Shown one piece after another: positions 31,946-41,352 of a DNA stretch of 45,568 bases. The position numbers were made by a program, and so were the translations under genes. The notes under the pieces were generated by a model. That model did no database searches. It was not told the origin of the DNA and saw only the letters and a list, made by a program, of their open reading frames with translations. Each line of letters opens with the position of its first letter. The stretch's first letter is position 1. Origin of the DNA: Prevotella sp. (GTDB taxonomy: Bacteria; Bacteroidota; Bacteroidia; Bacteroidales; Bacteroidaceae); NCBI GenBank assembly GCA_017428805.1, contig JAFRQC010000046.1, forward strand, positions 1 through 45,568, written 5' to 3'.

Positions 31946-32970
31946 AGTTGTTCGGCATAGGCAATGATGGCTTCACGGACTACCTGGACGGCCTCGTCGA
32001 TGGTCATGTCGAGGTGACCGCCGGAGGCATTGAGGTGGCCGCCGCCGTTGAAGAACTCTGCTGCCATCTTGTTGCAGGGGAACTGGTCGACGGAGCGCAA
32101 CGATACCCAGATGCGGCGTTTCTCGGAGTCCTCGCGCAAAGAGATGGAGAGCTTCAGTCCGCGGATCTGCTGGGGGATGTTGACCAGTCCCTCGGCGTCG
32201 CCCTTGATGAAGTGGAACCGCTTCTGCTCCTCACGGGTGATGGTGTAGAAGGCGGTATGGAACTCAGGCAGATAGACCAGCTTCTCGTACATGACGTAGC
32301 CCATCAGACGGATACGGTCTTCGGAGTAGTTGTGATAGACATTGCGGTAGATGCGGTCCTTGTCGATGTGTTTGGTGAGCAGTTCGCCGATGATGAAGTA
32401 GATCTCTGGACGGGTGCTGTTGTAGAGGAATCCGCCCGTGTCGGTCATCATACCGCAATAGACGGGAACGGCGAAGCGTTTGTCGAGACGGTCGAAGCCT
32501 CCCAGCTGCCAGACGATGCGGAACACGAGCTCGCAGGTGCTGCAGGCCTCCGGTTGGGAGATGCTGAGCACAGCGGGCACGTCGGGATCGAGATGGTGGT
32601 CGATAAGTACCTTCGGGGCGGGGGAGGAGACGAGTGTCGCCTCCATATCCTGGACTCGGCTGGGCGTATTGAAGTCGAGGCAGAACACGAGGTCGGCAAT
32701 CTTGAAGAGCATATCGCACTTCTCGGGATGCTTGTCGTAGCGCACGATCTTCTCCGTGTTAGGCAACCACTGCAGGAAGTCGGGGTACTGGTCGGGCACG
32801 ATGACGATGGCCTCTTTTTCGCGTGTACGCAGATATTCCGCCCAGGCCAGACAAGAGCCGATGGCGTCGCCATCAGGACTCTTGTGGCAGGTGATGAGGA
32901 TCGTATCGGCAGAGGCAATCAGCTGGTCCAGCTGACTGAGCTGCGCTTCGTTCAGAATGGTGATGTCCAT
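31936..32970 (-). CDS. DHH-family phosphoesterase (NrnA-like oligoribonuclease / pAp phosphatase)
   Basis: A 344-residue cytoplasmic protein with the DHH catalytic set: S-P-D-G-D-A-I-G-S near residue 30, L-D-F-N-T-P-S-R, D-H-H-L-D-P-D, and the C-terminal DHHA1 motif G-G-G-H-L-N-A-S-G-G. NrnA-type enzymes degrade 2-5-nt RNA and 3'-phosphoadenosine phosphate. Its ATG overlaps the stop of the upstream nucleotidyltransferase (TAATG). Its last residues and stop (L-K-R then TGA) fall inside the 8-bp repeat, so the 3' end of the gene was probably reshaped by it. Confidence 0.9.
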   Translation of the reverse strand: MDITILNEAQLSQLDQLIASADTILITCHKSPDGDAIGSCLAWAEYLRTREKEAIVIVPDQYPDFLQWLPNTEKIVRYDKHPEKCDMLFKIADLVFCLDFNTPSRVQDMEATLVSSPAPKVLIDHHLDPDVPAVLSISQPEACSTCELVFRIVWQLGGFDRLDKRFAVPVYCGMMTDTGGFLYNSTRPEIYFIIGELLTKHIDKDRIYRNVYHNYSEDRIRLMGYVMYEKLVYLPEFHTAFYTITREEQKRFHFIKGDAEGLVNIPQQIRGLKLSISLREDSEKRRIWVSLRSVDQFPCNKMAAEFFNGGGHLNASGGHLDMTIDEAVQVVREAIIAYAEQLKR

Positions 32971-33911
32971 TAGAACAGTTTACTGGGATAAACGCCCTCG
33001 TCGACAAGCTGCTGGATGCGGGCGACGGTGGAGTCGCGGTCGGCAGCGTAGGTGACTCCGAACCACTTCGATGTGGTGTCGAGTACCTCGACGGTAGCGG
33101 TGCCGTCGGTGATGAGCTTGTTGACCATCAGGGGAATAAAGAACTCGGCTTTGAGGTTCTCCATGTTCTTCGGGTCGCTGAGGAACTCACGGAAGTAGTC
33201 CTCGGAATACTCGAAATAGTCGGGTGTGAAGCCCCACATGTTCATCGAGACAGGGGTGTTGTCGTCGACGATGACCCACTTCCCCTGTTCGTCCTTATAA
33301 CGGATGGGTTCGCTGGCAGCACCGGCGTTGGAGCCGTCGGCAGCGCAGCGCACGATCTCAGTCCGTTCGACGACGGTGGTCAGATGGCCTTTGTCGTTCT
33401 TCGAGCAGATGCCACGGGCGACGGTGCCGTTCTCGGAAAGGGTGTTGCCTACGCGGAAGCCCACCATCGCATACTGGTTGCGGGCACCCTCGGGGAGATT
33501 GGCGAGATACTTGCCGATGACCATGAAGGCATCGCGGTTGTAGAAGTCGTCGCAGTTGATGACGCAGAAGGGTTCCTTAATCACATCCTTACCCATCAAC
33601 ACAGCGTGGTTCGTTCCCCATGGCTTCTGACGGCCTTCGGGTACGGTGAATCCTTCAGGCAGGGCGTCGAGTGCCTGGAAGCAAAGCTCGCACTGCACCT
33701 TACCCTCGTATTTCGCGAGGATCTGGGTGCGGAACTGCTCTTCGAAGTCCTTGCGGATAACCCATACGATCTTGCCGAATCCGGCCTGGATGGCGTCGTA
33801 GATACTGTAGTCCATGATGGTCTCGCCGTTGGGGCCCAGACCGTCGAGCTGTTTCAGGCCGCCGTATCGGCTGCCCATGCCTGCTGCAAGCAGAAATAAT
33901 GTCGGTTTCAT
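32970..33911 (-). CDS. nucleotidyltransferase (sugar-phosphate NTP-transferase fold)
   Basis: A 313-residue cytoplasmic protein starting with the NTP-transferase signature L-L-A-A-G-M-G-S-R-Y-G-G-L-K-Q-L, followed by I-M-D-Y-S-I-Y-D-A, P-W-G-T-N-H-A-V-L and the acidic V-I-N-C-D-D-F-Y-N metal site. The family transfers nucleotidyl groups to sugar phosphates; the precise sugar is unknown, as the rest is not typical of RmlA or GalU. First gene of a two-gene operon with the DHH phosphoesterase (TAATG overlap). Promoter box TACCTTTG about 35 nt upstream. Confidence 0.85.
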   Translation of the reverse strand: MKPTLFLLAAGMGSRYGGLKQLDGLGPNGETIMDYSIYDAIQAGFGKIVWVIRKDFEEQFRTQILAKYEGKVQCELCFQALDALPEGFTVPEGRQKPWGTNHAVLMGKDVIKEPFCVINCDDFYNRDAFMVIGKYLANLPEGARNQYAMVGFRVGNTLSENGTVARGICSKNDKGHLTTVVERTEIVRCAADGSNAGAASEPIRYKDEQGKWVIVDDNTPVSMNMWGFTPDYFEYSEDYFREFLSDPKNMENLKAEFFIPLMVNKLITDGTATVEVLDTTSKWFGVTYAADRDSTVARIQQLVDEGVYPSKLF

Positions 33912-33946
33912 AATGCTATTTTTGAGTTATATTCAATATTTGCGTG

Positions 33947-33954
33947 CAAAGGTA
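33947..33954 (-). promoter_or_regulatory. -7 box for the nucleotidyltransferase operon
   Basis: TACCTTTG on the minus strand, about 35 nt upstream of the ATG at 33911. Confidence 0.65.
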
Positions 33955-33956
33955 CA

Positions 33957-34023
33957 CAAAAAAGTGAAAAAGTAAAGAGGTGAAAAGGTGAAAGTTGCTG
34001 CGCCTTGTTGTTTTTTAACTTTT
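33957..34023. repeat. 8-bp repeat element with conserved core, copy 2
   Basis: GTGAAAAG-type units and the same GTTGCTGCGCCTTGT core as at 31.9 and 41.3 kb, ending at the tamL stop codon. The inverted arm is short here (TTAACTTTTT). Confidence 0.8.
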
Positions 34024-36485
34024 TAGAACGGGTAGCCGATGGCGAAGTGGATGGTGTTGGCTCTCCTGAAGCTGGGGATGTTGAAGTAGCCAGACTTCTC
34101 GGTTTCGTAGGGGAAGTGGAGGGCGAAGCCCCAGTCGAGGCGGACGACGAGGAAACCGAGGTTGTAGCGCAGTCCGATACCTGTTCCCAGGGCAATGTCA
34201 TTGAAGAATTCGGAGGGTTTGAACGCCATCATGTCATAGAGGAATTCGTAATAATCATACTGTTCCTGTGCCGTTTGGCCGCCTGTATCGGAGTAGTCCT
34301 CGTAGTCATCCAGGCTGTGTTGTAAGCTGGATTTCAGGCACCACACGTTACCTGCATCGAGGAAGATGGCTCCTTCAAGATTGCCGAAGAGGGGCGCACG
34401 GTATTCAAGGTTGGCTACAAATTTTATGTCACCGTTACGCCAGGCGTAGTCGAGTTGTCTGCTCTTGTTGATGAAATCCGGCAGGCGACCCGGACCGAGC
34501 TCGCGCATGGAGAAGGCGCGGATGCTGTTGGCACCTCCCACGTAGAAAAGCTCAGTGGTGGGGGCGTCGTCACAGTTGCCGTAACTGTAGATGATGCCGG
34601 CATTGAGATGTCCCACGAGTTTCGAGGCCGGACCTAACGACCAGGTCTTGGTGAAGTCGGTCTCCACACGGACGAACTGGGCGTAGGGTGCTTTGAACCA
34701 CGTCTTATATTTCTCGTCGTAGCCCCTTCCTCGGGCGAGGTCGATGAGCGAGGTGATGTTACCGCTCTCCTCAATGGTTGTCTCCCAGCGGATGGGGTTG
34801 CGCAGCTTGACGGGACTGGTGTAGGTATAAGTGTAGCGCATAGTAGGGATGAGATAGTCCTGCATGGAGACTTTGAGGTAGAGGTTCTTATTGACGGCGT
34901 CTTCGTACTTCTCTGAGGTACTGCTCTTGAACTGATATTTCACCGTCAGGGGCGAGAACTCGTGGCGGCTGGTGGCTGTGGGCTGCCAGCGGTAGGTCCA
35001 TTCGCCCGAGACAACGTGCATATTGTAATATTCTGGACGGCGTAAGAAGTCGGTAGAAGCCTTCGCATAGGTGATTGGGGCGGCATAGGGACGGCGACGG
35101 GGGATGCGCCGGCCGTTCTTGTCGCGGCGCACACGGTCGCTGCTATAGAACGGTGCGATGATGCGTGGGAACTCGACGGTGACATCGGCACCATACTGGT
35201 AGGTGTTGGAACTGGTCTCACCACCATGCTGCCACTCGTAGGACCCATGCAGGTTGATATCGAGTTTCTCACCACCACGGAAGAGGTTGCGACGGGTGAA
35301 ACCGATCTTCACTCCCGGACCATAGCGATGGCTGGTGCGCCCGATAGCATTGGCTTCGATGTAGAAGTCATAGGGCTTGTCGAACACGCAGTTCAGGTTG
35401 AGGTCGAGTGTATCTGTGCCGGCCCGGGGCGTAAACTGGAAGTCGGTGGAGGAGAAGACGCCTGTGGCATTTATCTTACTGGCCGACTCGAGGTAGTTGT
35501 CGTAGCTGAACTCCTGACGCGGACGCAGCCTGAGGTTCTTTAGGATGACGTTGGGACGGATCGGCGGATTCTTGCCGTTGAAACGGATGGTGAGGTGACG
35601 GCGCTTGACGCTGTCGGTGAGTTGTTCGCGCATACTCTTGCGGAGCTGTACGGAAATATTGCCAATATACCACTTCTGAAGTGCCTCTGGGGGTAGTCCG
35701 TTGGCCAGCTGGAAACGCAACTGCGCCTGTCCCGCCACTTGGAAGGTATCGGCGAGGTAGGAGGCGTAGTTGTTGTTGTAATAATAGTAGCCGTTGTTGC
35801 GGAAGAGGTTGGTGATACGACTGCGCTCCCCGTCGAGGGCAGAGACGCTGAAGGCATCCTTCGGCTTGATGAGTGCCTCGCTGCGGGTGGAGTCGATGAG
35901 GGCATTAAGGGAGTCGGGGAAGTTGACGTAGGCCACACTGTCGAGGGTGAAGAGAGTGTCGAGGCGGACGGTGTAGCCGATCTTGCACTTCTTCGGGTTC
36001 TTCTGCGGCACCTTCTCGTAGGTAACTTCGCTGCGGAAGTAACCGTTGCTCTGGAGAACGGACTGGGCGACGGAGGCGCGCAGAGCCGGATTCACCTTAC
36101 TCATCAGCACGGGGGCACGCCCAAAGGACTTTGTCATCCAACGGGCGAACTTGGAGTCTTTGTCGGCATATTTGTTGTAGACCCACAGTCGCCACGACCA
36201 GGGCGTGTGGTAATAACTGCTGCCGAAGATGGATCCGTTGGGGGCTGTGGCCAGCGTGGCCTCGACTTCTTCCTTGGTTTCGTCGAGGTGATCCTCGAAG
36301 GGATTGTCCTTAGGCTCATCGACGTAGGTGATGGACTTCAGACCCGTGAAGAGCTGGTCGTCTTCAGGGATGTTCTTGGTCATAGAACAGGAGACGAAGA
36401 AGAGTAAAAAAGTAAAAAGGTAAAAAGGTAAAAGGGCGTGCGCCTTCACCTTTAACAGAATGCTATGATAGTTTAATTCTTTCAT
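34023..36485 (-). CDS. TamL: BamA/TamA-like outer-membrane lipoprotein
   Basis: An 820-residue outer-membrane protein: signal peptide with conserved lipobox Cys (F-V-S-C-S-M-T-K-N-I-P-E, about residue 33), POTRA-like modules (about 100-380), and a C-terminal 16-strand barrel of the Omp85 family (about 420-820) ending in F-A-I-G-Y-P-F. It pairs with the TamB gene directly upstream; in Bacteroidetes the TamL-TamB system is thought to assist outer-membrane assembly. The hydrophobic core of the signal (L-P-F-Y-L-F-T-F-L-L-F-F) is coded by the local 8-bp TTTTTACC repeat, which is odd but in frame with the conserved Cys. Confidence 0.88.
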   Translation of the reverse strand: MKELNYHSILLKVKAHALLPFYLFTFLLFFVSCSMTKNIPEDDQLFTGLKSITYVDEPKDNPFEDHLDETKEEVEATLATAPNGSIFGSSYYHTPWSWRLWVYNKYADKDSKFARWMTKSFGRAPVLMSKVNPALRASVAQSVLQSNGYFRSEVTYEKVPQKNPKKCKIGYTVRLDTLFTLDSVAYVNFPDSLNALIDSTRSEALIKPKDAFSVSALDGERSRITNLFRNNGYYYYNNNYASYLADTFQVAGQAQLRFQLANGLPPEALQKWYIGNISVQLRKSMREQLTDSVKRRHLTIRFNGKNPPIRPNVILKNLRLRPRQEFSYDNYLESASKINATGVFSSTDFQFTPRAGTDTLDLNLNCVFDKPYDFYIEANAIGRTSHRYGPGVKIGFTRRNLFRGGEKLDINLHGSYEWQHGGETSSNTYQYGADVTVEFPRIIAPFYSSDRVRRDKNGRRIPRRRPYAAPITYAKASTDFLRRPEYYNMHVVSGEWTYRWQPTATSRHEFSPLTVKYQFKSSTSEKYEDAVNKNLYLKVSMQDYLIPTMRYTYTYTSPVKLRNPIRWETTIEESGNITSLIDLARGRGYDEKYKTWFKAPYAQFVRVETDFTKTWSLGPASKLVGHLNAGIIYSYGNCDDAPTTELFYVGGANSIRAFSMRELGPGRLPDFINKSRQLDYAWRNGDIKFVANLEYRAPLFGNLEGAIFLDAGNVWCLKSSLQHSLDDYEDYSDTGGQTAQEQYDYYEFLYDMMAFKPSEFFNDIALGTGIGLRYNLGFLVVRLDWGFALHFPYETEKSGYFNIPSFRRANTIHFAIGYPF

Positions 36486-36560
36486 TTTTTACCTTTTTAC
36501 TTTTTTACCTTTTTATTACCTTTTCACTTTTTCACCTTTTCACCCTTTCACCTTTTTACC
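36404..36560. repeat. 8-bp repeat arrays between tamB and tamL, partly coding
   Basis: GTAAAAAG-type units at 36404-36436 (inside tamL) with a degenerate GCGTGCGCC core, and TTTTTACC/CTTTTCAC-type units at 36483-36560 up to the tamB stop. It codes both the TamL signal core and the last TamB residues (K-V-E-R). Confidence 0.8.
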
Positions 36561-39500
36561 TTTCCACCTTTATACTGTCAGTTCGTATACTGTCTCGCTG
36601 CACCGTCGGCCGACGATCAGATGATCCAGGCTCTAAGGGCGGACGGTTGAAGTTCGGCTGTTGCTCCTTTCTCCAGAAGCGGAAGATGTCCCAGAAGTTG
36701 TCGAGCTTACGACGCCAGACGAAACCGATGCCGTATTCGCTGGTGTAGCCTTCAAGCCAGTCGTACACATTCTGCTTGTAGAACATCTTCAGGTTTTGGG
36801 TGCCGTTCTGGTTCAGGCGATACTCCATCGTCACGTTGTCGAAGAACGACTGCTTCTGTCCCATTGCGGCGTTGCTGCCTGAGGATACGATTCCACCGAT
36901 CTCCACGCGGAGGCGGTTGTCAAAAAATCGCTTGGCGAACTTGAATGAGTAGTCGGTATGGGTGGCGCCTGTGGCATCGGTGCTGTTGTCGACGCCTACA
37001 CTGAGGTCGATAGTCTTCAGGGCGGAACCCGCGATGTTGTTGATCTCACTCTGGAGGAATGAACTGAGGGCATTGTTCATAGAGAAGCCGCCCGTGTTGC
37101 CGTCGGCGATGTACATACCTGTGGTGAGCATCGTGACGGCGATTTTACCACGTTCTTCGGCCGACATCGAAGCGAGGTCGGTATTGACGGCATAATCCTC
37201 CGGAGCCTCGATGATGAACTGCACACCCATATCATTGAGGGTCTTGGTGATGACGACACCACAGTCGAATACCACACTGCGGCCGACACCAGTATCGTCG
37301 CCGACGGTGGCTTTGGTTCGCTCGGTGGCGGTGATGTTCAGTCGTGGGTTCATCGGGTCGCCAGTGAACTCTACATAACTGCCGTTCTTGATGTTGAAGG
37401 TCTTCAGCGGGATGACGGGCAGCGAGTATTTCATCTCACCGCTGGTGAGCGTGTAACGGCCAGTGAGGTTAAGTCCCTCATAGTCATACTTCATACGCAG
37501 GTCACCACCGCCTGTCAAGTCGGCATAGTTGGTCTGCTCGGGGTTGAGGTTACAGACGATGTGGGCGCCTTCCGACACACCGATGGTGAGGTTAACATTC
37601 ATACCTGTGGGCTGGGGACGCGTGATGACGGTCTTTGTGGAGTCGGAGAAGTCTGTGAACTGCACCAGCTCATCGAGACGATTGTCGGCCGAGAGGGGTG
37701 AGTCGAGTAGCATGTAGGTGAGGTCTGTGGATCCGAGTACGTCGAGACGCCCCCGCACGTTGAGCATGTCGAGCGGTCCTTGTATCCTTGCGCCGACATT
37801 GACGAAGGCCTTGCCCCAGGCAATGGACTTTTTCTCCTGCTTCGTGTTGACGAGTAAGAGGTTACGGGCCCTCACACGCAAATCCATCAGGATATGGTCG
37901 AGGTCGGAGAAGTCGATGCTGCCCATCATGTTCAGCGGCTCGTCGTTGTAGGCATATATGCCGAAGTTCTCCAGCATCAGTTTGCTGCCGATGATACGGA
38001 TGGGGTCGTTGTCGAAGCGCATTCGGATGCCGTAGGGAATGCTGACGAGATGGGCATCTTCGACGAACATCTCACCGTTGATGTCCGGATGACGGGTGGT
38101 ACCTCTGACGGTCACGCTGCCTTCTGCGTAGCCGTCGAGACCGAAGATCTGGTCGGGTGCAAAGCCGTTGACGAGCGAGAGTGGCATACGTGTCATGTCG
38201 AACGTGGCATCGATGATTCCTTCGCCCTTATTCTGATAGGTACCACTGAGCAGACCGAACTTCTCATCGTCGAGCAGCAGACGGGCCTCGATGGCGTGGG
38301 TGTCGTTTTCATTCTGCAGATAGACGAGCTCCGTGCTGAGATTGCCGATGGGAGCACCCTCATAGGTCATACTTGCCACAGCCATATCGGAGGCTACGGA
38401 GATGTGCTCGTTCCGGTCTTGCAGGATATGGTAGTCGCCGTCAAGCTTACCCGTGATACGAGGTAGATAAGGTGTCACAGACGTCAGTTCTCCCAGGTCG
38501 ATGCGATGGAGGCTGACGGTGAGGTCCTGCAACATGGTGGAGTCCTGATGCTCGGTGTAGATCTTCATACCAGTCTCATCGTCAGAGATGAGATCGACTT
38601 TCGCCTGGATCTTCTTACTGCTGGAGAGGAAGATGTAGTTGTCTTTGTTCAGGTTGAACTCCTTATATCCCAGCGTCGGACGGTCGGGCAGGAGCCTGAA
38701 GCGCAAACCTTCTTTCTCCATCTCGGCTGTGGCTCCGATGCGGACACCCATACGGCCCTTCCCGTCGAAATAGCGCAAGCCCGCCAGTGCCCCGTGCTCG
38801 TGGACGTGGCCATCGAAGAGGGCGTTGAAGACGAACTGCGGGTTCTTCTTGTTGTTGCAGATCTGTCCCTGATAGGTCAGCCGATCGTCTTTCTGTATGA
38901 AACTCAGGCGGACGGTGTCGATCTGGATGCTGTCGTAGTTGAGCGAGAAGAGATGTCCCTGTCCGTTGATACCTGTCTCCGGCGAGGTGGTGAGGTCGAG
39001 CATCAGTTCCTTGAAGTCGGTGCCTGTGGCGCGCAGGAAGTTGGCGACAGGATTGTCGCGCTTGCTCTCCAGGTGGAGTTTCATCACTGGCAGCAATGCC
39101 TTGATGGCGGGCTGGTTGATGACCTTGTCCTCAAACTGTCCGGCGATGGAGTCGGAGAGGGTGGTGAACTGACTGAGCAGCCTCTGGTAGCCGCCCGTCG
39201 CGTCGAGTTTCAGGATGAAGTCGCCGCTCTGTATGCGGGCGTAGGTGGTGTCGGGATTGGTCTTCAAGAGGATGCCCACATCGCCTGGAGTGTAGGTCTT
39301 TTGCCCATCTTTCACATAGACATCGTTCAGGCGCCCGCTAATGTAATGGGTGTCTTTCATGTCTGAACTGACTTTCAGACTGCCGTTGGTGCCGATGGTG
39401 AGGGGCTTCTCAACGAGACGCATCTGGTAGAGGTCGGCCTTGGTGAAGTCGCCGCTGATAGTGCCCTCGATCTTGTGGGTGTTGAGCAACAGCTCGGCGC

Positions 39501-41226
39501 CGATGCAGCCGTCGAGGATCTGGTTGTTTCCGACGATGTCGAATTGTCCCCGTCCGTTGAACAAGGTGGCAGAAGCCATCAGGTTGTCCAGATCCCAGCT
39601 GCCGTATTGCAGTCGCTCGATGCTGGCGTCGGCAGTGAGGCGGCTCTCGGGCGAGAAGAAGTCGGTGCCATAGCCTGAGGCCTTGATGTCAGCCGTCAGC
39701 ATATAGATGGAGTCCTTGGGCAGGAAGTGATGCAGGTTCAGGTTCCTGATGTCGATATCGGTGTCATAGGAAAGGCGGTCTGTTTCAAAGTCACCTTTGG
39801 CATCGAGGGGAATCCTGGCGTTGCCGACCAGCTTGATGCTGCCGCCAGCCTCATTGAGTGTCAGGTTGGTGGCGTAGTTGGTGCCGTCGGCGGTCATTTT
39901 GCCGTTGAGCGTGATGCCGTCGGGAATGCGGACGGTGTTGCTCATCTCGGGATCGATGAGGGCGGTCATAAAGTTCAGTTTCTTCGACGTGGCCTCTACC
40001 TGCAGGTCGGCTTTCATACGGCTGAACTCCGTGACGTTGTCGATCGTTCCCTTGACGGTAGCGTGCAGGGCGGTGGCGAGGTCGATGTCGATGCCTGTCA
40101 GATCCAGATGCTTCATGTTTCCGTCTGCGGAGCCTCTGATGATGAGCGGCTGGTTGGGGAAATGCTCTGTGAACTTCTGGGGCAGCTTGCCGGCCACCGT
40201 GAAGATGTCCTGCTTGCCTAACTGTGCGAAGAGGCGCACCTTGAAGATGCCTGGCGTCTGCTCGTCGAAGGCGTTGAAGTCCAAGTCTGTTTCGAGCATA
40301 ATGTTCGAGTCGGGCGTCTTCAGCGTCATCAGAGGCAGACGGATATGGTTGTAGGTGGAGTCGAGGTTGAGGCCACCCGTCAGTTCTGTGATCTTCAGGC
40401 CGCTCTTGTCTGTCAGCAACGTCTTCCGGATGAAGAGTGACGTGCCTGTGGATGAGTAGCGGATGGAGTCGACGCCGAGTGTGACGTCGCTCAGGCCTAA
40501 CGGTTCATAGTCCAGCCGACCGTCAGAGAGGTCAAGACTCCCCACCTTATATAATGGTCTGGCGAGATCGGCAGTGACCTGCCTGGCCACAGCCTTCCCT
40601 AATGCGAGGTTGAAGTCTACGGTGTCGTTGGGAAGATGCAGGGTGACGTCGGTGCGGCTGATGCAGAGGCTGTCGGCATCGATCACCCAGGTTAGGTTCG
40701 ATTCGGTGGTATCTACGGCAGCTGTGTCTGTAAGGTTGATGTCGAGCTGAGCGTCGGAGAGACGGGCACCATTCACCAAGACGGTCTCCTTGTCGAGGTC
40801 GATACCCTTCGACGCGAGCCACAACTCCTGGAACTGACCTTTGATCCGCAGATCGTCGATGAAGCCGTTGGTGTTGATCTTCGCCTGTCGGAAGGAAAGT
40901 TCCTCGATGACCACCTTCTTTCTCAACAGCGGAAGTAGGCGCACGTTGACCACCAGCTTCCTGACATCGGCGATAGTATCTGTCACATCTGTCACAGAGT
41001 CATTTGGGTGCAGCATACGGAAGTCGTCGATGCCCAGGTCGAGCGGGAACTCCAGGTTCACGTGTCCCACCGAGATCTCCATCCCCGTCTTTTCAGAGGC
41101 GACGGAAACTACTTTCTGTGCCACCCAGTTCTGTATGGGCGGCACGTAGAGTAGGGCGGCGAGTATGATGAACAGCAGAACGGGCGTGAGTACCGCTATC
41201 CCGATCCACTTGAGCCATTTCCTCAT
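36556..41226 (-). CDS. TamB-like translocation and assembly module protein
   Basis: A 1556-residue envelope-spanning protein: N-terminal signal anchor (K-W-I-G-I-A-V-L-T-P-V-L-L-F-I-I-L-A-A-L-L-Y, split here for length, about residues 5-28), an AsmA-like start (V-S-V-A-S-E-K-T-G-M-E-I-S-V-G), then hundreds of residues of repetitive beta strands forming the groove, and the C-terminal DUF490/TamB domain (about 1130-1500). In the family it bridges the inner membrane to the TamA/TamL barrel. It is transcribed before tamL. A TACTTTTG box lies about 23 nt upstream. The terminal K-V-E-R and the stop come from the 8-bp repeat. Confidence 0.92.
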   Translation of the reverse strand: MRKWLKWIGIAVLTPVLLFIILAALLYVPPIQNWVAQKVVSVASEKTGMEISVGHVNLEFPLDLGIDDFRMLHPNDSVTDVTDTIADVRKLVVNVRLLPLLRKKVVIEELSFRQAKINTNGFIDDLRIKGQFQELWLASKGIDLDKETVLVNGARLSDAQLDINLTDTAAVDTTESNLTWVIDADSLCISRTDVTLHLPNDTVDFNLALGKAVARQVTADLARPLYKVGSLDLSDGRLDYEPLGLSDVTLGVDSIRYSSTGTSLFIRKTLLTDKSGLKITELTGGLNLDSTYNHIRLPLMTLKTPDSNIMLETDLDFNAFDEQTPGIFKVRLFAQLGKQDIFTVAGKLPQKFTEHFPNQPLIIRGSADGNMKHLDLTGIDIDLATALHATVKGTIDNVTEFSRMKADLQVEATSKKLNFMTALIDPEMSNTVRIPDGITLNGKMTADGTNYATNLTLNEAGGSIKLVGNARIPLDAKGDFETDRLSYDTDIDIRNLNLHHFLPKDSIYMLTADIKASGYGTDFFSPESRLTADASIERLQYGSWDLDNLMASATLFNGRGQFDIVGNNQILDGCIGAELLLNTHKIEGTISGDFTKADLYQMRLVEKPLTIGTNGSLKVSSDMKDTHYISGRLNDVYVKDGQKTYTPGDVGILLKTNPDTTYARIQSGDFILKLDATGGYQRLLSQFTTLSDSIAGQFEDKVINQPAIKALLPVMKLHLESKRDNPVANFLRATGTDFKELMLDLTTSPETGINGQGHLFSLNYDSIQIDTVRLSFIQKDDRLTYQGQICNNKKNPQFVFNALFDGHVHEHGALAGLRYFDGKGRMGVRIGATAEMEKEGLRFRLLPDRPTLGYKEFNLNKDNYIFLSSSKKIQAKVDLISDDETGMKIYTEHQDSTMLQDLTVSLHRIDLGELTSVTPYLPRITGKLDGDYHILQDRNEHISVASDMAVASMTYEGAPIGNLSTELVYLQNENDTHAIEARLLLDDEKFGLLSGTYQNKGEGIIDATFDMTRMPLSLVNGFAPDQIFGLDGYAEGSVTVRGTTRHPDINGEMFVEDAHLVSIPYGIRMRFDNDPIRIIGSKLMLENFGIYAYNDEPLNMMGSIDFSDLDHILMDLRVRARNLLLVNTKQEKKSIAWGKAFVNVGARIQGPLDMLNVRGRLDVLGSTDLTYMLLDSPLSADNRLDELVQFTDFSDSTKTVITRPQPTGMNVNLTIGVSEGAHIVCNLNPEQTNYADLTGGGDLRMKYDYEGLNLTGRYTLTSGEMKYSLPVIPLKTFNIKNGSYVEFTGDPMNPRLNITATERTKATVGDDTGVGRSVVFDCGVVITKTLNDMGVQFIIEAPEDYAVNTDLASMSAEERGKIAVTMLTTGMYIADGNTGGFSMNNALSSFLQSEINNIAGSALKTIDLSVGVDNSTDATGATHTDYSFKFAKRFFDNRLRVEIGGIVSSGSNAAMGQKQSFFDNVTMEYRLNQNGTQNLKMFYKQNVYDWLEGYTSEYGIGFVWRRKLDNFWDIFRFWRKEQQPNFNRPPLEPGSSDRRPTVQRDSIRTDSIKVER

Positions 41227-41248
41227 TCGTTTTCAGCGATAGACGTTG

Positions 41249-41256
41249 CAAAAGTA
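41249..41256 (-). promoter_or_regulatory. -7 box for tamB-tamL
   Basis: TACTTTTG on the minus strand, about 22 nt upstream of the tamB ATG. Confidence 0.65.
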
Positions 41257-41262
41257 CAACAA

Positions 41263-41352
41263 AAAAGTGAAAAGGTGAAAAGGTGAAAAGGTGAAAGTTG
41301 CTGCGCCTTGTTGTTTTTTAACTTTTCACTCTTCATTCTTCACTTTTTTACC
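41263..41352. repeat. 8-bp repeat element with conserved core, copy 3
   Basis: Four GTGAAAAG units, the GTTGCTGCGCCTTGT core, T run, AACTTTTCACTC, then TTCACTTTTTTACC units. It lies between the CapA-like gene end (its K-V-K-K and stop are inside) and the tamB promoter. Confidence 0.85.

Noticed and set aside
31948..32973. 341-codon frame antisense to the DHH gene
   Set aside because: The DHH motifs are on the other strand; the antisense frame is a composition artefact.
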